A stretch of DNA of 64,000 nt from Syngnathus acus (taxonomy: Eukaryota > Chordata > Actinopteri > Syngnathiformes > Syngnathidae). The stretch is taken from the NCBI RefSeq assembly GCF_901709675.1, contig NC_051093.1, positions 4,609,053 through 4,673,052 on the forward strand, in the 5' to 3' direction. A model generated the notes under the pieces. The model did no database searches. It saw only the letters and a list, made by a program, of their open reading frames with translations, and was not told the origin of the DNA. A program made the position numbers and the translations under genes. Shown here piece by piece: positions 1 to 25,950 of this stretch (its first letter is position 1; every line of letters begins with the position of its first letter).

Positions 1-1471
1 GTAGTCCATGCCGCGGAGGAGGTGGTCCGAAATGAGGCTCCAGCCTACGAAGCCTTTGCCGTGAACCACATCTTTGCCACCTGAGGGTAATTCACATCGA
101 CACTGTCCCAATATCCCACATTTAGCTAAATAAAAGAGTCGCACTTGTCAGACTCACCCATCAGGCGTGCCACTGGTTTGGAAAGAGGGAAACAAGGTTT
201 GCAAGTATATCGAGATGCATTTTTTTCTGGTGGGGGAGGAAGAAAAAGAGGAATATTATTTACAGTGGTAAAAGAAAAAAAAGTCTACACACCCCTGTTT
301 GAATGTAAGGTATTTGTGACTTTTAAAAAATGAAATCAAATCTCTTTTTTTAAAAAAAAAAAAAAAAAATCGAATGTAATTTGTACACTTATAATCCGTT
401 GCACAATTGTGCACACCCTCCCATAATGTCGTAGCACTTGTTGGACTCACCGATCTGGCGTGCGAGTGGTTTGGGAGTAGGGGTATGACGAGTGGAAGTG
501 TGAGGAAATGCACTTTTTTCTGTCGAGGGAGGAGGAAAACCAGTGACATCGTTTACAGATATAAAAAGTCTACACACCCCTGTTTAAAAAACCATATTTG
601 TGATATGAAAACCAGACCAAGATAAATCTATAAGGAGGAAAAGAAGTCCACCATTAACGTATAACCTGTACTTCTCTATTGTTAAAATGTTGTTGCACAA
701 GTGTGCACACCCTTTTGTAACTGTTCTGGAAGGCTTTTCCTGACATGGCTGTTATGCAGACGTTTTATATACAGCTTATGTGTTTGCTGACATTTTGCTT
801 ACCTTCAGTCAACTTGGAGAATGACATTGACGGTGCCTGCAATGCAAAGTCAAATAGATTTCCATGAGACATGTCAAACCCTTAAGAGATGCTTGTGTGA
901 GAAAAGAAGAACGTGACCACTTCCTTTTGCCACATTCGCCTCTGTGTACAGTTTGTCTTTTGCCATTGACGAGCAACCTCAAGACCCTGACAGGAAATGC
1001 TCACTCTTTTTAATCTTTTATGTTCACTCGTTATAATATAACTGGCCATGACACCAAACCAACTGAACATTGTAACCTTTCAAGAGTTGGAATCAGGTGG
1101 AGTAACTCGAGTCAAAATGGCTGCCACTCCACAAGATATTATTTACAAATTTAATGTCAATCATTTGGAATAAAAATTAATGTCGTTAAAAAGAAATTTA
1201 ATACATGGTCACAGTGAAAATAGAATGTAATTTTTCTTAAATTAAAATCTAAATCCTAACAAAAAAAAATACTTACCCCTACTAACTGATTTGAATGCAG
1301 GTAGAAGATGAGCAGCGCTTCCACGACGAGCCCGGTCAGAGCCACACTCACCAGCACAAAAAGGAGCGTCTGGGCCAGGCTGCTGCACCGCCGGTTCCGG
1401 CCCGCTCGGGGCGGTAGCGGAGGGGCGCCGGTTTGGCTGTCCACAAAGTACACAGACGGTCGGTGCCTCAT
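1..1471 (-). CDS. tnfsf14: TNFSF14 (LIGHT)-like TNF ligand, 5' half, partial at left edge
   Basis: Type II membrane cytokine of the TNF superfamily; in mammals TNFSF14 binds HVEM and LTBR. Exons read on the minus strand: exon 1 1471-1277 (65 codons), exon 2 836-803 (34 nt), exon 3 from 80 to beyond base 1. Each junction has AG/GT sites and the phases close (0, then 1). Exon 1 starts MRHRPSVYFVDSQT, matching the RPSVxVVDxQT cytoplasmic motif of LIGHT. A basic stretch follows, then a hydrophobic signal-anchor (about residues 34-58). Exon 3 contains GWSLISDHLLRGMDY, which aligns with the start of the TNF homology domain (W..LRGxxY). The remaining THD lies left of the window. It is head to head with tmed1, about 1.1 kb apart. 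The family is firm; the symbol rests on the N-terminal motif. The 34-nt exon is supported by phase and splice sites only. Confidence 0.8.
80..760. repeat. Degenerate dispersed repeat copies in tnfsf14 introns 1 and 2
   Basis: Apart from exon 2 (803-836), bases 81-1276 hold no coding signal. Two motif pairs recur: 'gtctacacacccctgtt' at about 283-300 and 567-585 (a third copy lies at about 4500), and 'gttgcacaa.tgtgcacaccc' at about 400-418 and 692-712. This pattern suggests degraded tandem copies of one dispersed fish repeat. The superfamily cannot be named from these remnants. Confidence 0.5.
803..836 (-). CDS. tnfsf14: tnfsf14 34-nt stalk exon
   Basis: Preceded on the minus strand by TTTGCATTGCAG and followed by GTAAGC. 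It encodes APSMSFSKLTE plus one base. The 34 nt supplies exactly the missing phase between exon 1 (phase 0) and the exon at 80-1, which begins with two bases of a codon. It would be the short extracellular stalk. The frame match is the main evidence; no homology is visible at this length. Confidence 0.6.
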
Positions 1472-1775
1472 GTCTATGCAGGAGCAAAACTGAGTCGAAT
1501 AGTTCGATGGTTGAGAGGTGAGAAAATGAGTAGATGGGTGGGCTTCTTTGTGGTTACCCCAGTAACGCGTACAATGTAGCGGCAGTACTTTAGGTTTGAT
1601 TACGTACAAGGTGACAACTTGATAGCTGCAGACAGTTACTGAATTGAATGTTCAAACTATTTTTAAGGTTATAGTGGTGACCCGTGTCAGTTATATTTGT
1701 AACTTTTAAATACTATGCGTTTGCATTTCATCTTTAAGAACTGTTTTCTTTCACACATTTGCTCGGCTACGTTAA

Positions 1776-2085
1776 CAGGGGTGTCAAACTCACTTTTGTG
1801 GTAGGCCGCATTGAATTCATCGTTTCCTTTGGAGGACCATCATGACTGTCAATGCCTTGTATTACATACAGTAAACTAGTTTTGAAATCTGAGACGAGTA
1901 AAAATTATTCAAATATTTTAAAAAGATGAATGGTAATAAAAATTGCTAGTAATTGATCTATTTTTCAAAAGCGAACACAATTTGTAATTTTATTATTCAC
2001 ACATGAAGTCAATTTGTCCTCGCTGGCCTCATAAAATGATGTGGTGGGCCGTGTTTGACCCCAAGCCTTGAGTTTGACACCAATG
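1776..2085. mobile_element. hAT-type MITE (CAGGGGTGTCAAACTC ends)
   Basis: Begins CAGGGGTGTCAAACTC and ends GAGTTTGACACCAATG, imperfect terminal inverted repeats characteristic of non-autonomous hAT elements common in fish. The body has the usual 'ggccgcattg...gtgggccgtg' inner ends. There is no coding capacity. No clear 8-bp target duplication is visible, so the copy is old. It lies between tnfsf14 and tmed1. Confidence 0.7.
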
Positions 2086-2089
2086 TGCA

Positions 2090-2210
2090 TATGTTTGAAT
2101 TGAGAAAACCCTAATTTGAAACACTAATCATATGTTGAAACTCTGACCTTAGTTTGAAAAACAAACCCGTGATTTGAAACATCAATCATAGTTTGAAACC
2201 CAACTTTTCA
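2090..2210. repeat. Degenerate TTTGAAAC tandem repeat
   Basis: The string 'tttgaaac' or a one-base variant recurs about every 20-35 bases six or seven times, separated by 'cctaa', 'atcat' or 'gacctta' spacers. This is a decayed minisatellite upstream of tmed1. No function is evident. Confidence 0.5.
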
Positions 2211-2550
2211 ACTGGAGAAAGATTTTGAAAATATTTATTTTCATCTTAATCTGGCATTTGAACAGGCTTGTGTCAACTTTTTCTAACCACCTTCTTTATC
2301 CGGTTAGCTTCCATTGTGTCATGTAGCGAGGTGTCATTGTTTGATTTAACGTTTCCAAGCTTATCAGTTTCCTCTAATACTCGTGCGGGCATCCAGACAA
2401 TCTGGTGCTGCCGGCTGGCAGACGCTCATCAATTAGCCGCAGGCCAACAAACTCGAAAGACTGGAGCCGAGCCGAGCCGGCCGAGCAGGTTCTGACAGGA
2501 GCCGCTTTGCTGGCAACTCTCGTCCCTGCGCTCACACAGCGATTGGGACC

Positions 2551-4175
2551 ATGGCGTGTTGGTTGGCTTTGGCGGCCTATCTGGCCGCATACGTGGCCCA
2601 GGTTTTGTCTTTCGAGTCCAGTCGAGACATGGAATTTACCTTCTTGTTACCGGCGGGCAGCAAGGAGTGCTTCTTTCAACCCGTAGGCAAGGACAACATG
2701 CTCGAGTTTGAATACCAAGTACAGTACCTCGTCTTACTTGTCGTAACTTTATGTGAGCTTTACTTCAATTAGTCAAAGAATACTTGAATAGATGCTGTGT
2801 GGACAAAAGTAATGGGACAGTGTGGTCTTGGTTGAGCCGCTGTGATTTCAGGGTGTGATTTTAGAGGGGGGCGGGACAAAGAAATTACAATAATAAAATG
2901 AAGTATTGCATTTTAATGATCATTATGATGCAGTAGTAACATTCAAATGAAACGTTTTCACATTTCATTAGTCGCTGAAAATAAACGTCACGTGAAGTCA
3001 AACTTTCTTGACCTTGCCACAGGAAAAGTGTTTGGGAAAGTTTGATTTCAAAAGTCAGTCGATTTGTTGCTCAACTTAAATGTTTTGTATTGTTGCTGTA
3101 GAAAGGCGTGGTTGTTTGGACTACACTTCCGTCAGCTTCCCTCACTTTTAATTACCATGTGTTTTTAGTATCTTTGTATGGGGCATTGTTGAAAGGAAGA
3201 GTAGGGGTTTTACAGGTGCTCTGGAAAGCGAGCCAAGCCACGTCATGCCCATCATCAGTGGTACTTGAGGATCGAAAAACAAGTTGAGCTACACTTGGAA
3301 CAACATTGATGCCACTTAATGACTACGGAATGCATTTTCTGGATGAATGAATTCTTTCAGCAAGAATGTCCTACAAAAATCCATATTTTAATGTTCATGC
3401 ATGCGTGCATCTTTCAGGTAATTGGCCAGCCAAATATGGATGTGATCTTCACTATGTTCTCACCCAGTGGCCGCCGATTGTTTGAGGACAACAGAAAAAG
3501 TCGCGGCCTCCACAAGTACCTTTGTCTGTTTGTCTGTCTGTACGTTTGTATGTATGTATGTATGTACGTATGTATGAATTGTCTGTCACAATGACACTTT
3601 TTTTTTTGTAGGCTGCAGGACACTGATGAAGGCGATTACCAGCTGTGCTTCGACAACGTTTTCAGCAAGATGAAGGAGAAGCTGTTGTTCTTCACGTTGC
3701 TCATCAGCGATCCCAATGACATGGACGAAGACGACGAAGAGCTTCTGAAGGAGATCGCTGACACTGAAACTATGGAATACAGGCTGCAAGACTTCAAGGT
3801 GACAAACACACTTGGAAAGAGAAAGCTTTGGCACACTGGAAAACTGCACAACAATGTACAAGTCGCAGTAGAACGTTATCAAATGTACTTCAAGTTATTT
3901 CATTTTTACATGCTAGAACTTGGTTGACCACTAGAGAGAGATGGCGTAAGTCATGACGTTGTGGTGTCCCACAGACCCGTATCGACGTCTTACACCAGAA
4001 AATCCAGAGGGGCCGCGTGATCCAGCTCATGCTCAGGACCTTCGACACCAGGGACCAGCGCCTGCAGGACAACAATCTGTGGAGAGTCAGCTTCTGGTCC
4101 TTCTTCTGTGTGGTGGTGATCATGGTTGTGGGCGTCTCTCAGGTGCGCGCGCTTGAGTCGCTCTTCCCTAGCTAG
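2551..4175 (+). CDS. tmed1: TMED1-like p24 family cargo receptor
   Basis: Type I p24 protein that cycles between ER and Golgi and helps load COPII/COPI vesicles. Four exons: 2551-2718, 3418-3515, 3612-3798, 3975-4175; phases close, giving 217 aa. The start has a good context (gggaccATGg) and is followed by a signal peptide (residues 1-20). The GOLD domain follows: EFTFLLPAGSKECFFQP in exon 1 and DYQLCFDNVFSKMKEKL in exon 3, with the two conserved cysteines. A coiled-coil segment comes next, then RTFDTRDQRLQDNNLWRVSF and one membrane span. The N-terminal block matches TMED1 more closely than TMED5. The oddity is the C-terminal tail, VRALESLFPS, which lacks the FF and dibasic coat-binding residues usual in p24 proteins. 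It is tail to tail with dnm2, as I recall for TMED1/DNM2 in mammals. Confidence 0.93.
3522..3576 (+). repeat. TGTC/TATG microsatellite in tmed1 intron 2
   Basis: A run of tgtctgtc units followed by tgtatgta units begins six bases after the exon 2 donor. It is simple-sequence DNA and extends close to the exon 3 branch region. Confidence 0.85.
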
Positions 4176-4980
4176 AACGCCCCCCGCGGCCAGTGGGCAG
4201 CTTCGGCACAGTCTAACGTTTGTACACTCGCGCCTTCACTTACAAGGTGAATTGGTTCTCCTCGCTGCTTGTATCTTAAATCCATCTTTGATTATTTCAA
4301 AAAGTAAACCAATTCAATGAATTCATCATCCACTTTTTTGTCTCAGATTCACCTTCCTACACCAATATACGAGCACAAAACTCAAGATAAGCAGAGCAGA
4401 AAATGGATGAATAGTAATCTTTTGAGAAAAGTCACAATTGTAGGAAAATGAGAAAAATTAAACCAAAGGACCATAAGAAGTTGTAATACTGTGTATTAAG
4501 TCTACACACCCCTGTTTAATTGCCACATTTTTGTGATTGATTTTTTTTTTTTGATTTAATTTTTGTTTATTTGACAGGGACAGTGTATACACAGGGGCTA
4601 TTATTCATCTGTAATCCCTGAGGCAAGGTGTGCGAAGTGTCTTGCCCAAGGTTCGAGCTGCCGACCCTCCTGTTTCTGAACAACCCAGTATTAGTGAGCA
4701 GAAGGGAACAAATAAAGTTAACAGTGACACAAGATTTGAGTTTATCAAACATCACCTGACTCGGACAGGGTTGGGTTTGATCTGGCAACCCTCTGGATTG
4801 AGCCACTGCCACCACAAAATTAAAATGATCGCATTTTTCTTCAGTATTAGTGAAGAAAAGTTACTGTTAAAAGTAAGTTTGAAACTTGTGTCACTTGGAA
4901 CGGGCCATACACATCAAACAATACAACTCCCCCCCCCCCCCCCCCCATTATATATAATAATAATTGGCTCGGGTAATTAA
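4176..4980. other. tmed1 downstream region with dispersed-repeat remnants
   Basis: No exon is visible. It contains another 'gtctacacacccctgtt' copy (about 4499), a low-similarity tRNA/SINE-like stretch (about 4580-4820, with 'gttcgagctgccgaccct') and an 18-base C run at 4929-4946. The segment 4905-5030 reappears at about 56665-56775 ('tggctcgggtaattaacac'), so it is part of a dispersed repeat. Confidence 0.5.
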
Positions 4981-4984
4981 CACA

Positions 4985-5700
4985 TTTCTTTCTATAATAC
5001 AACACCTACACCGGTCGTGAACGGGAAGTTGCGTCACTGACTCGTTCGTGAACGGGAAATTTGTGTTGGCTCGTGAGTGAACGATTCGTTCAAAGGAACA
5101 AATCCTTTCTGTGAACGAGAGTGAACGAATCACTTCCTAAAGTGATTCGTTCTTTTTCCAGTTCATATGACTTCAACCAGTAGGTGCCGGTAATGTCCAT
5201 TGAAGCTGGTGCCACCTCGCCGTAAAACAAAACGAAGAAGAAAATGACGTAACTTCCTCTTCACGATCGAGTCGTGATTTGCATTTCCCGTTCACTGATC
5301 TGTGAGTGAACGAGTGAGTGATTTGCATTTCCAGTTCATCGCGAGAACGGATCAGTTAGGGAATGAGTCCTGACTTTCTTGTTCGCGGACGAGTCAACGA
5401 GTGAACTGCCTTCCCGTGCATCAACGGATCAGTCAGTGAAAGTAGTGTTGGCTCGTGAGTGAACGATTCGTTCAAAAGAAATCTTTTTAGTGAACGAGAG
5501 TGAATGAATTACTTCCAACTGAACGGATCTGTGAGTGAACGAGTCAGTGATTTCTATTTCCCGTTCATTGCGAGAACGGATCAGTGAGGGAACTAGTCAA
5601 TGAGTGAACTGCCTTACCGTGCATCAACGGATTAGTCAGAGAACGTGTTGCGGCTCCTTGCGTGAACAATTCAGTGAATGACCGTGAGCCAGAATGTACA
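4985..5700. repeat. Repeat block built on GTGAACGATTCGTTC-type motifs
   Basis: About a dozen copies of GAACG/CGTTC-centred motifs (gtgaacgattcgttca, ggaacgaatcactt, gagtgaacgagtcagtga) occur in both orientations over 700 bases. There are longer direct repeats, for example around 5050-5150 versus 5447-5520, and 5285-5350 versus 5520-5590. Related motifs appear at 56530-56600. The block has no coding potential and looks like a tandemly duplicated, imperfectly palindromic DNA-transposon derivative. The family is not recognised. Confidence 0.6.
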
Positions 5701-6926
5701 TAAACGATTTGCCAAGGAAAGAAAGAACCACACACTGAAACACAATTTCTTTTGTGCTCGTTTTCTCCAAGCTAACGACTAACTTTATTGCATGAAAGGG
5801 TGCGCTGTTATGCAACAGCGGGGAGATTATGCGTCTCTTTGGGTAATCTTTATTTTATAACACTTATAGTAGTTTTTAAATAACGTGTATGCATATACAC
5901 GCCTAAATAGTGTTATCCAATATATCTACTGCAATTTCACATTAGATTGCTGGTTTGAAATTTACTTTTATTTTCGGTTTTTTATTTATTATTTTAATAA
6001 ACATGTTAAAACTTGTCTGGTGTTTTATTCCTTGTTTTTATTTTTTTGGGCATTAAAACAAAAATCTGACATTTGGTTAACTGCTTTATATGACAATATG
6101 TATGTGTTTTACGTTGTATAATATGTGTTGGTGTCACCCAAAATAAAGAGCAAGTAGTCAAATACACATTCTTGACACGTACAAAAAAAATGCATAGTTA
6201 AATGGTGGTGTACCTAATGGAGTGTCCGTGTGACGGCACAGCTCAACCAGCCAATCAGGAGGTGGGGGTGAGGGCGGGATGTGGCACTTTTCACTTTCAG
6301 TTAAGCTTTGGCCATGATTCTTCCCTAATGAAGTGGCCTGTTATTAGGTACACATGAAAATGGCGGTGTACCTAATGGAGTGTCTGTGTGACGTCACAGA
6401 TCAAACAGCCAATCAGAAAGTGGGGGTGAGGGCGGGTGTGGCACTTTTCGCATTCAGTTAAGCTTTGGCCATGATTTTTCCCTAATGAAGTAGCCTGTTA
6501 TTAGGTACACCTGAAAATGGCGGTGTCCCTAATGGAGTGTCTGTGTGACGTCACAGGTCAAACAGCCAATCAGAAAGTGGGGGTGAGGGCGGGTGTGGCA
6601 CTTTTCACTTTCAGTTAAGCTTTGGCCATGATTTTTCCCTAATGAACTGGCCAGATATTAGGTACACCTGAAAATGGCGGTGTACCTAATGGAGTGTCTG
6701 TGACGTCACAGGTCAAACAGCCAATCAGAAAGTGGGGGTGAGGGCGGGTGTGGCACTTTTCACTTTCAGTTAAGCTTTGGCCATGATTTTTCCCTAATGA
6801 ACTGGCCAGATATTAGGTACACCTGAAAATGGCTGTGTACCTAATGGAGTGTCCGAGTGATGTCCCAGATCAACCAGCCAATCAGAAAGTGGGGGTGAGG
6901 GCGGGTGTGGCACTTTTCACTTAAAC

Positions 6927-7126
6927 CAGGGGTGTCGACCTCCAGTCCTCGAGGGGCCGCGTTCCAATATGTTTTCCAAATTACCCTCGTTAAGTGCACC
7001 TGCGTGAAAAGTTTTAGCCACTTTCACGTTCTGCAGGAGCTAAAACTTTTCACGCAGGTGCACTTAACGAGGGAATCTTGGAAAACATGTTGGAACGCGG
7101 CCCCGAGGACTAGAGCTTGACACCTG
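6927..7126. mobile_element. Palindromic 200-bp hAT-like MITE, copy 1
   Basis: Starts CAGGGGTGTCGACCTCCAGT and ends CTTGACACCTG. The two halves are long inverted repeats (GGGGCCGCGTTCCAA against TTGGAACGCGGCCCC; GTTAAGTGCACCTGCGTGAA against its complement), so the whole element can fold into one hairpin. It sits in unit 5 of the array, where 'tcagttaagcttt' of the plain unit is replaced. The 71-codon ORF across it is a by-product of the palindrome. Confidence 0.85.
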
Positions 7127-7282
7127 TGACCTTTGACCATGATATTTCCCTAATACAGTGGCCTGTTATTAGGTACACCTAAAAATGGCGGTGTACCTAA
7201 TGGCGTGTCCGAGTGATGTCACAGATCAACCAGCCAATCAGAAAGTGGGGGTGAGGGCGGGTGTGGCACTTTTCACTTAAAC

Positions 7283-7482
7283 CAGGGGTGTCGACCTCCA
7301 GTCCTCGAGGGGCCGCGTTCCAATATGTTTTCCAAATTACCCTCGTTAAGTGCACCTGCGTGAAAGGTTTTAGCCACCTTCACGTTCTGCAGGAGCTAAA
7401 ACTTTTCACGCAGGTGCACTTAACGAGGGAATCTTGGAAAACATGTTGGAACGCGGCCCCGAGGACTAGAACTTGACACCTG
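7283..7482. mobile_element. Palindromic 200-bp hAT-like MITE, copy 2
   Basis: Nearly identical to copy 1 and exactly 356 bases downstream, at the same position within array unit 6. It spread by array amplification rather than independent insertion. Confidence 0.85.
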
Positions 7483-7638
7483 TGACCTTTGACCATGATA
7501 TTTCCCTAATAAAGTGGCCTGTTATTAGGTACACCTGAAAATGGCGGTGTACCTAATGGCGTGTCCGAGTGATGTCACAGATCAACCAGCCAATCAGAAA
7601 GTGGGGGTGAGGGCGGGTGTGGCACTTTTCACTTAAAC

Positions 7639-7838
7639 CAGGGGTGTCGACCTCCAGTCCTCGAGGGGCCGCGTTCCAATATGTTTTCCAAATTACCCTC
7701 GTTAAGTGCACCTGCGTGAAAAGTTTTAGCCACCTTCACGTTCTGCAGGAGCTAAAACTTTTCACGCAGGTGCACTTAACGAGGGAATCTTGGAAAACAT
7801 GTTGGAACGCGGCCCCGAGGACAAGAACTTGACACCTG
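7639..7838. mobile_element. Palindromic 200-bp hAT-like MITE, copy 3
   Basis: Same position in unit 7, 356 bases after copy 2, with only a few substitutions. The following unit junction lacks 18 bases, so copy 4 is 338 bases away. Confidence 0.85.
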
Positions 7839-7976
7839 TGACCTTTGACCATGATATTTCCCTAATAAAGTGGCCTGTTATTAGGTACACCTAATGGCGT
7901 GTCCGAGTGATGTCACAGATCAACCAGCCAATCAGAAAGTGGGGGTGAGGGCGGGTGTGGCACTTTTCACTTAAAC

Positions 7977-8176
7977 CAGGGGTGTCGACCTCCAGTCCTC
8001 GAGGGGCCGCGTTCCAATATGTTTTCCAAATTACCCTCGTTAAGTGCACCTGCGTGAAAAGTTTTAGCCACCTTCACGTTCTGCAGGAGCTAAAACTTTT
8101 CACGCAGGTGCACTTAACGAGGAAATCTTGGAAAACATGTTGGAACGCGGCCCCGAGGACTAGAGCTTGACACCTG
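7977..8176. mobile_element. Palindromic 200-bp hAT-like MITE, copy 4
   Basis: Last insert-bearing unit. Units after about 8240 return to the short form. Confidence 0.85.
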
Positions 8177-8570
8177 TGACCTTTGACCATGATATTTCCC
8201 TAATAAAGTGGCCTGTTATTAGATACACTTCAAAATGGCGGTGTACCTAATGGCGTGTCCGAGTGACGTCACAGAGCAAATAGCCAATCAGGAGGTGGGG
8301 GTGAGGGCGGGTGTGGCACTTTTCACTTTCAGTTCAGCTTTGGCCATGATTTTTCCCTAATGTAATGGCCTGTTATTAGGTACACCTGAAAATGGCAGTG
8401 TACCTTATGGAATGTCCATGTGACGTCACAGATCAACCAGCCAATCAGGAGGTGGGGGTGAGGGTGGGTGTGGCACTTTTCACTTTCAGTTCAGCTTTGA
8501 CCATGATTTTTCCCTAATGAAGTGGCCTGTTATTAGGTACACCTGAAAACGGCGGTGTGTGGAGTGTCCG

Positions 8571-10484
8571 TGAACGTCCCAAGATGAGTGATTTCTGCAG
8601 TATTTATGTAAAGAAGGGAACTAAGTGAATAGTTAAAAAATCTGGTATTTGAACAGGGATGTACTTCCTTTTACATTCACTAGATTACTGCAGTCGATGT
8701 AGGCATTCACAAGACGAAAATAAAAAGTTCTGTTGTATTATTTATTGGCAATATATGTTTTATTGGCACCATTGGAACAGTTATTTATTTGTAGCATCCT
8801 TTTTCATTTTGGCCCAAGGACTGTCAAGGTCACCACTGATTCCGTCGTGGAGCGGGACGCCTGTTTTGACAACAATCAGCCAATGTTAATCTCTCACACA
8901 TTACATCATCTTGATTAATAGATGGACAGACAGACAGCTAGACAAACAGGCGGACAGAGACAGAAAGTCAGACACAGACACACACAAACACACAAGCAGA
9001 CACACAGACAGCTAGATGGACAGACACATACACAGACAGTCTAGATAAGTTTTTGATGAAAACCATTTGACTTACTCTGGTATTGTTTTACTTTTGGTCC
9101 TGATGGTGGCACTTTAAGCGCCATGTACATTGTTTCTTTTAGGTGGTACTTTGTGTAAAAAGGTTTAAGGAGTGGTTGGTGACAAGCAAATCCATTCTTG
9201 ACATCACTTAAGGCCAGTTTTTGTCATTTAAAAGAGAGGTTCCATGGACAAACTATGCCTTTAAAACACAAAAACAACCACCACCACCATTGAACACAAG
9301 AAGCCCCACAATTGATGATCATCTCATTCAATAAAGGCAAGCAGGGCTTCCCAAACGCTTCCGTTTAAGCGGCTCGACAATTCAATTGTGAAGTACAAAA
9401 ACTGTTGTTTCATGTGTTCTTCAGTCAGCTTCCTTGAGTTCTTTATTAGTAGTTTATTATGTACAGTATATGCTAATACACAATGGAAGGACTCAAACAG
9501 GTTTGGGAAACCCCGAATTAAAGCAAGCAAGCAAACAAACAAACAATCAAGGCTCCTCATCCACAGACAACCAAAACAGGACAGGTTATAAATAAAAGTT
9601 AGTCACATGACACACAGGCAGCCGTTAATGCTTCCCGCTCTCCTGTTTGAAATCTAAAGCATGTTGACTCAATCAGCTATACATGTGCTACCTCCCGCTC
9701 TGTCTATTTACAAGAATTTGAATGCATAGAAGCGGCTACAGAGTCAAAAAGCACGATGGATGGCGGGGAGGAAGTGCGTGCACACGGCCGCTCAGGGACC
9801 GAAAGCTACATTCAGCCGACGTTTTACTCTTGGTAGGAAAAAAAGACAGACATACTTCTTTAGAATTGTAGTGAATTGGTTAAGGCGGTTTGGCTACTTG
9901 CTCTGCATGTGTGTCCATGTTATTGAACGCAATGTTTGTTTAAATATACGACTGTCAAGTGTCACGTGATTGGTACAAAGGTTTGGGGGCATTGTAGTAC
10001 AGTAGTGCTTGAGATACAGGTTCAATTTGTTCCATGACCACTGGTGATTCAAATAGTGGAATTATAAAACAGTGGAATTATAAAACAAACAAAAAACTGA
10101 TAGAAATCTCTTTTTTGGAAGAATTGTTTGTCAATTGAGTTCACTGCAAAGTCAGGTCACTCATATCTCAAAGCAGTGCTGTAAGGCAGAAAGTGTAAAA
10201 TACTAACCATGGTGACTTTCTAATTTCCTCACCATTCATTGTCATTCTTTATTTAAATTCAACAATAGAAAGTCGTGTTGTGAAAGTTAACGCATTCCTT
10301 TCAAAAGTTGTCTGAACAGATTGAGCTCATTGATTGGTTGAGCAGGTAGTTAAAGGGACTCATGAGCAACAGGCAGGATGAGACTGAAAATGCATCCTAC
10401 GCATAGATCATAAATCACCTCCCCGCCCCATCACAAAAACACAGACCCACAGAAGAGAATTAGGGTGGGTTCAGCCCACGGGGT
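8571..10484. other. Gene-free stretch downstream of dnm2
   Basis: Contains a degenerate GACA/CAGA simple repeat (about 8926-9050), an AAAC/AAGC run near 9520-9545 and a short direct repeat of 'gtggaattataaaac' near 10058-10090. On the minus strand an AATAAA lies at 10253-10248, about 230 bases past the dnm2 stop, and is a candidate dnm2 poly(A) signal. I see no exon. Confidence 0.5.

Positions 10485-25950
<15,466 letters not shown>

Larger units (their letters stand above)
6207..8570 (+). repeat. MITE-derived tandem array, about ten ~157-bp units
   Basis: Unit starts (GGTGTACCTAATGGAGTGTC or variant) lie at about 6207, 6365, 6522, 6679, 6833, 7190, 7546, 7884, 8240 and 8397, with a partial unit at about 8553. 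Each unit ends ATTAGGTACACC, the inverted complement of its own start. The monomer is therefore a short element with terminal inverted repeats, repeated head to tail with a ~10-base 'tgaaaatggc' spacer. Units 5 to 8 are ~356 bp (338 bp once, because the spacer and one end are lost at ~7884) owing to a nested 200-bp insert. The remaining units are not interrupted. No genes are present. Confidence 0.9.

Noticed and set aside
6905-8170. Four 71-codon ORFs in the array
   Set aside because: Identical ORFs arise from the MITE palindrome and unit repetition; not genes.
6207-8570. CRISPR-like array of repeats and spacers
   Set aside because: Units are contiguous 157-bp MITE derivatives without unique spacers, in a eukaryotic genome.
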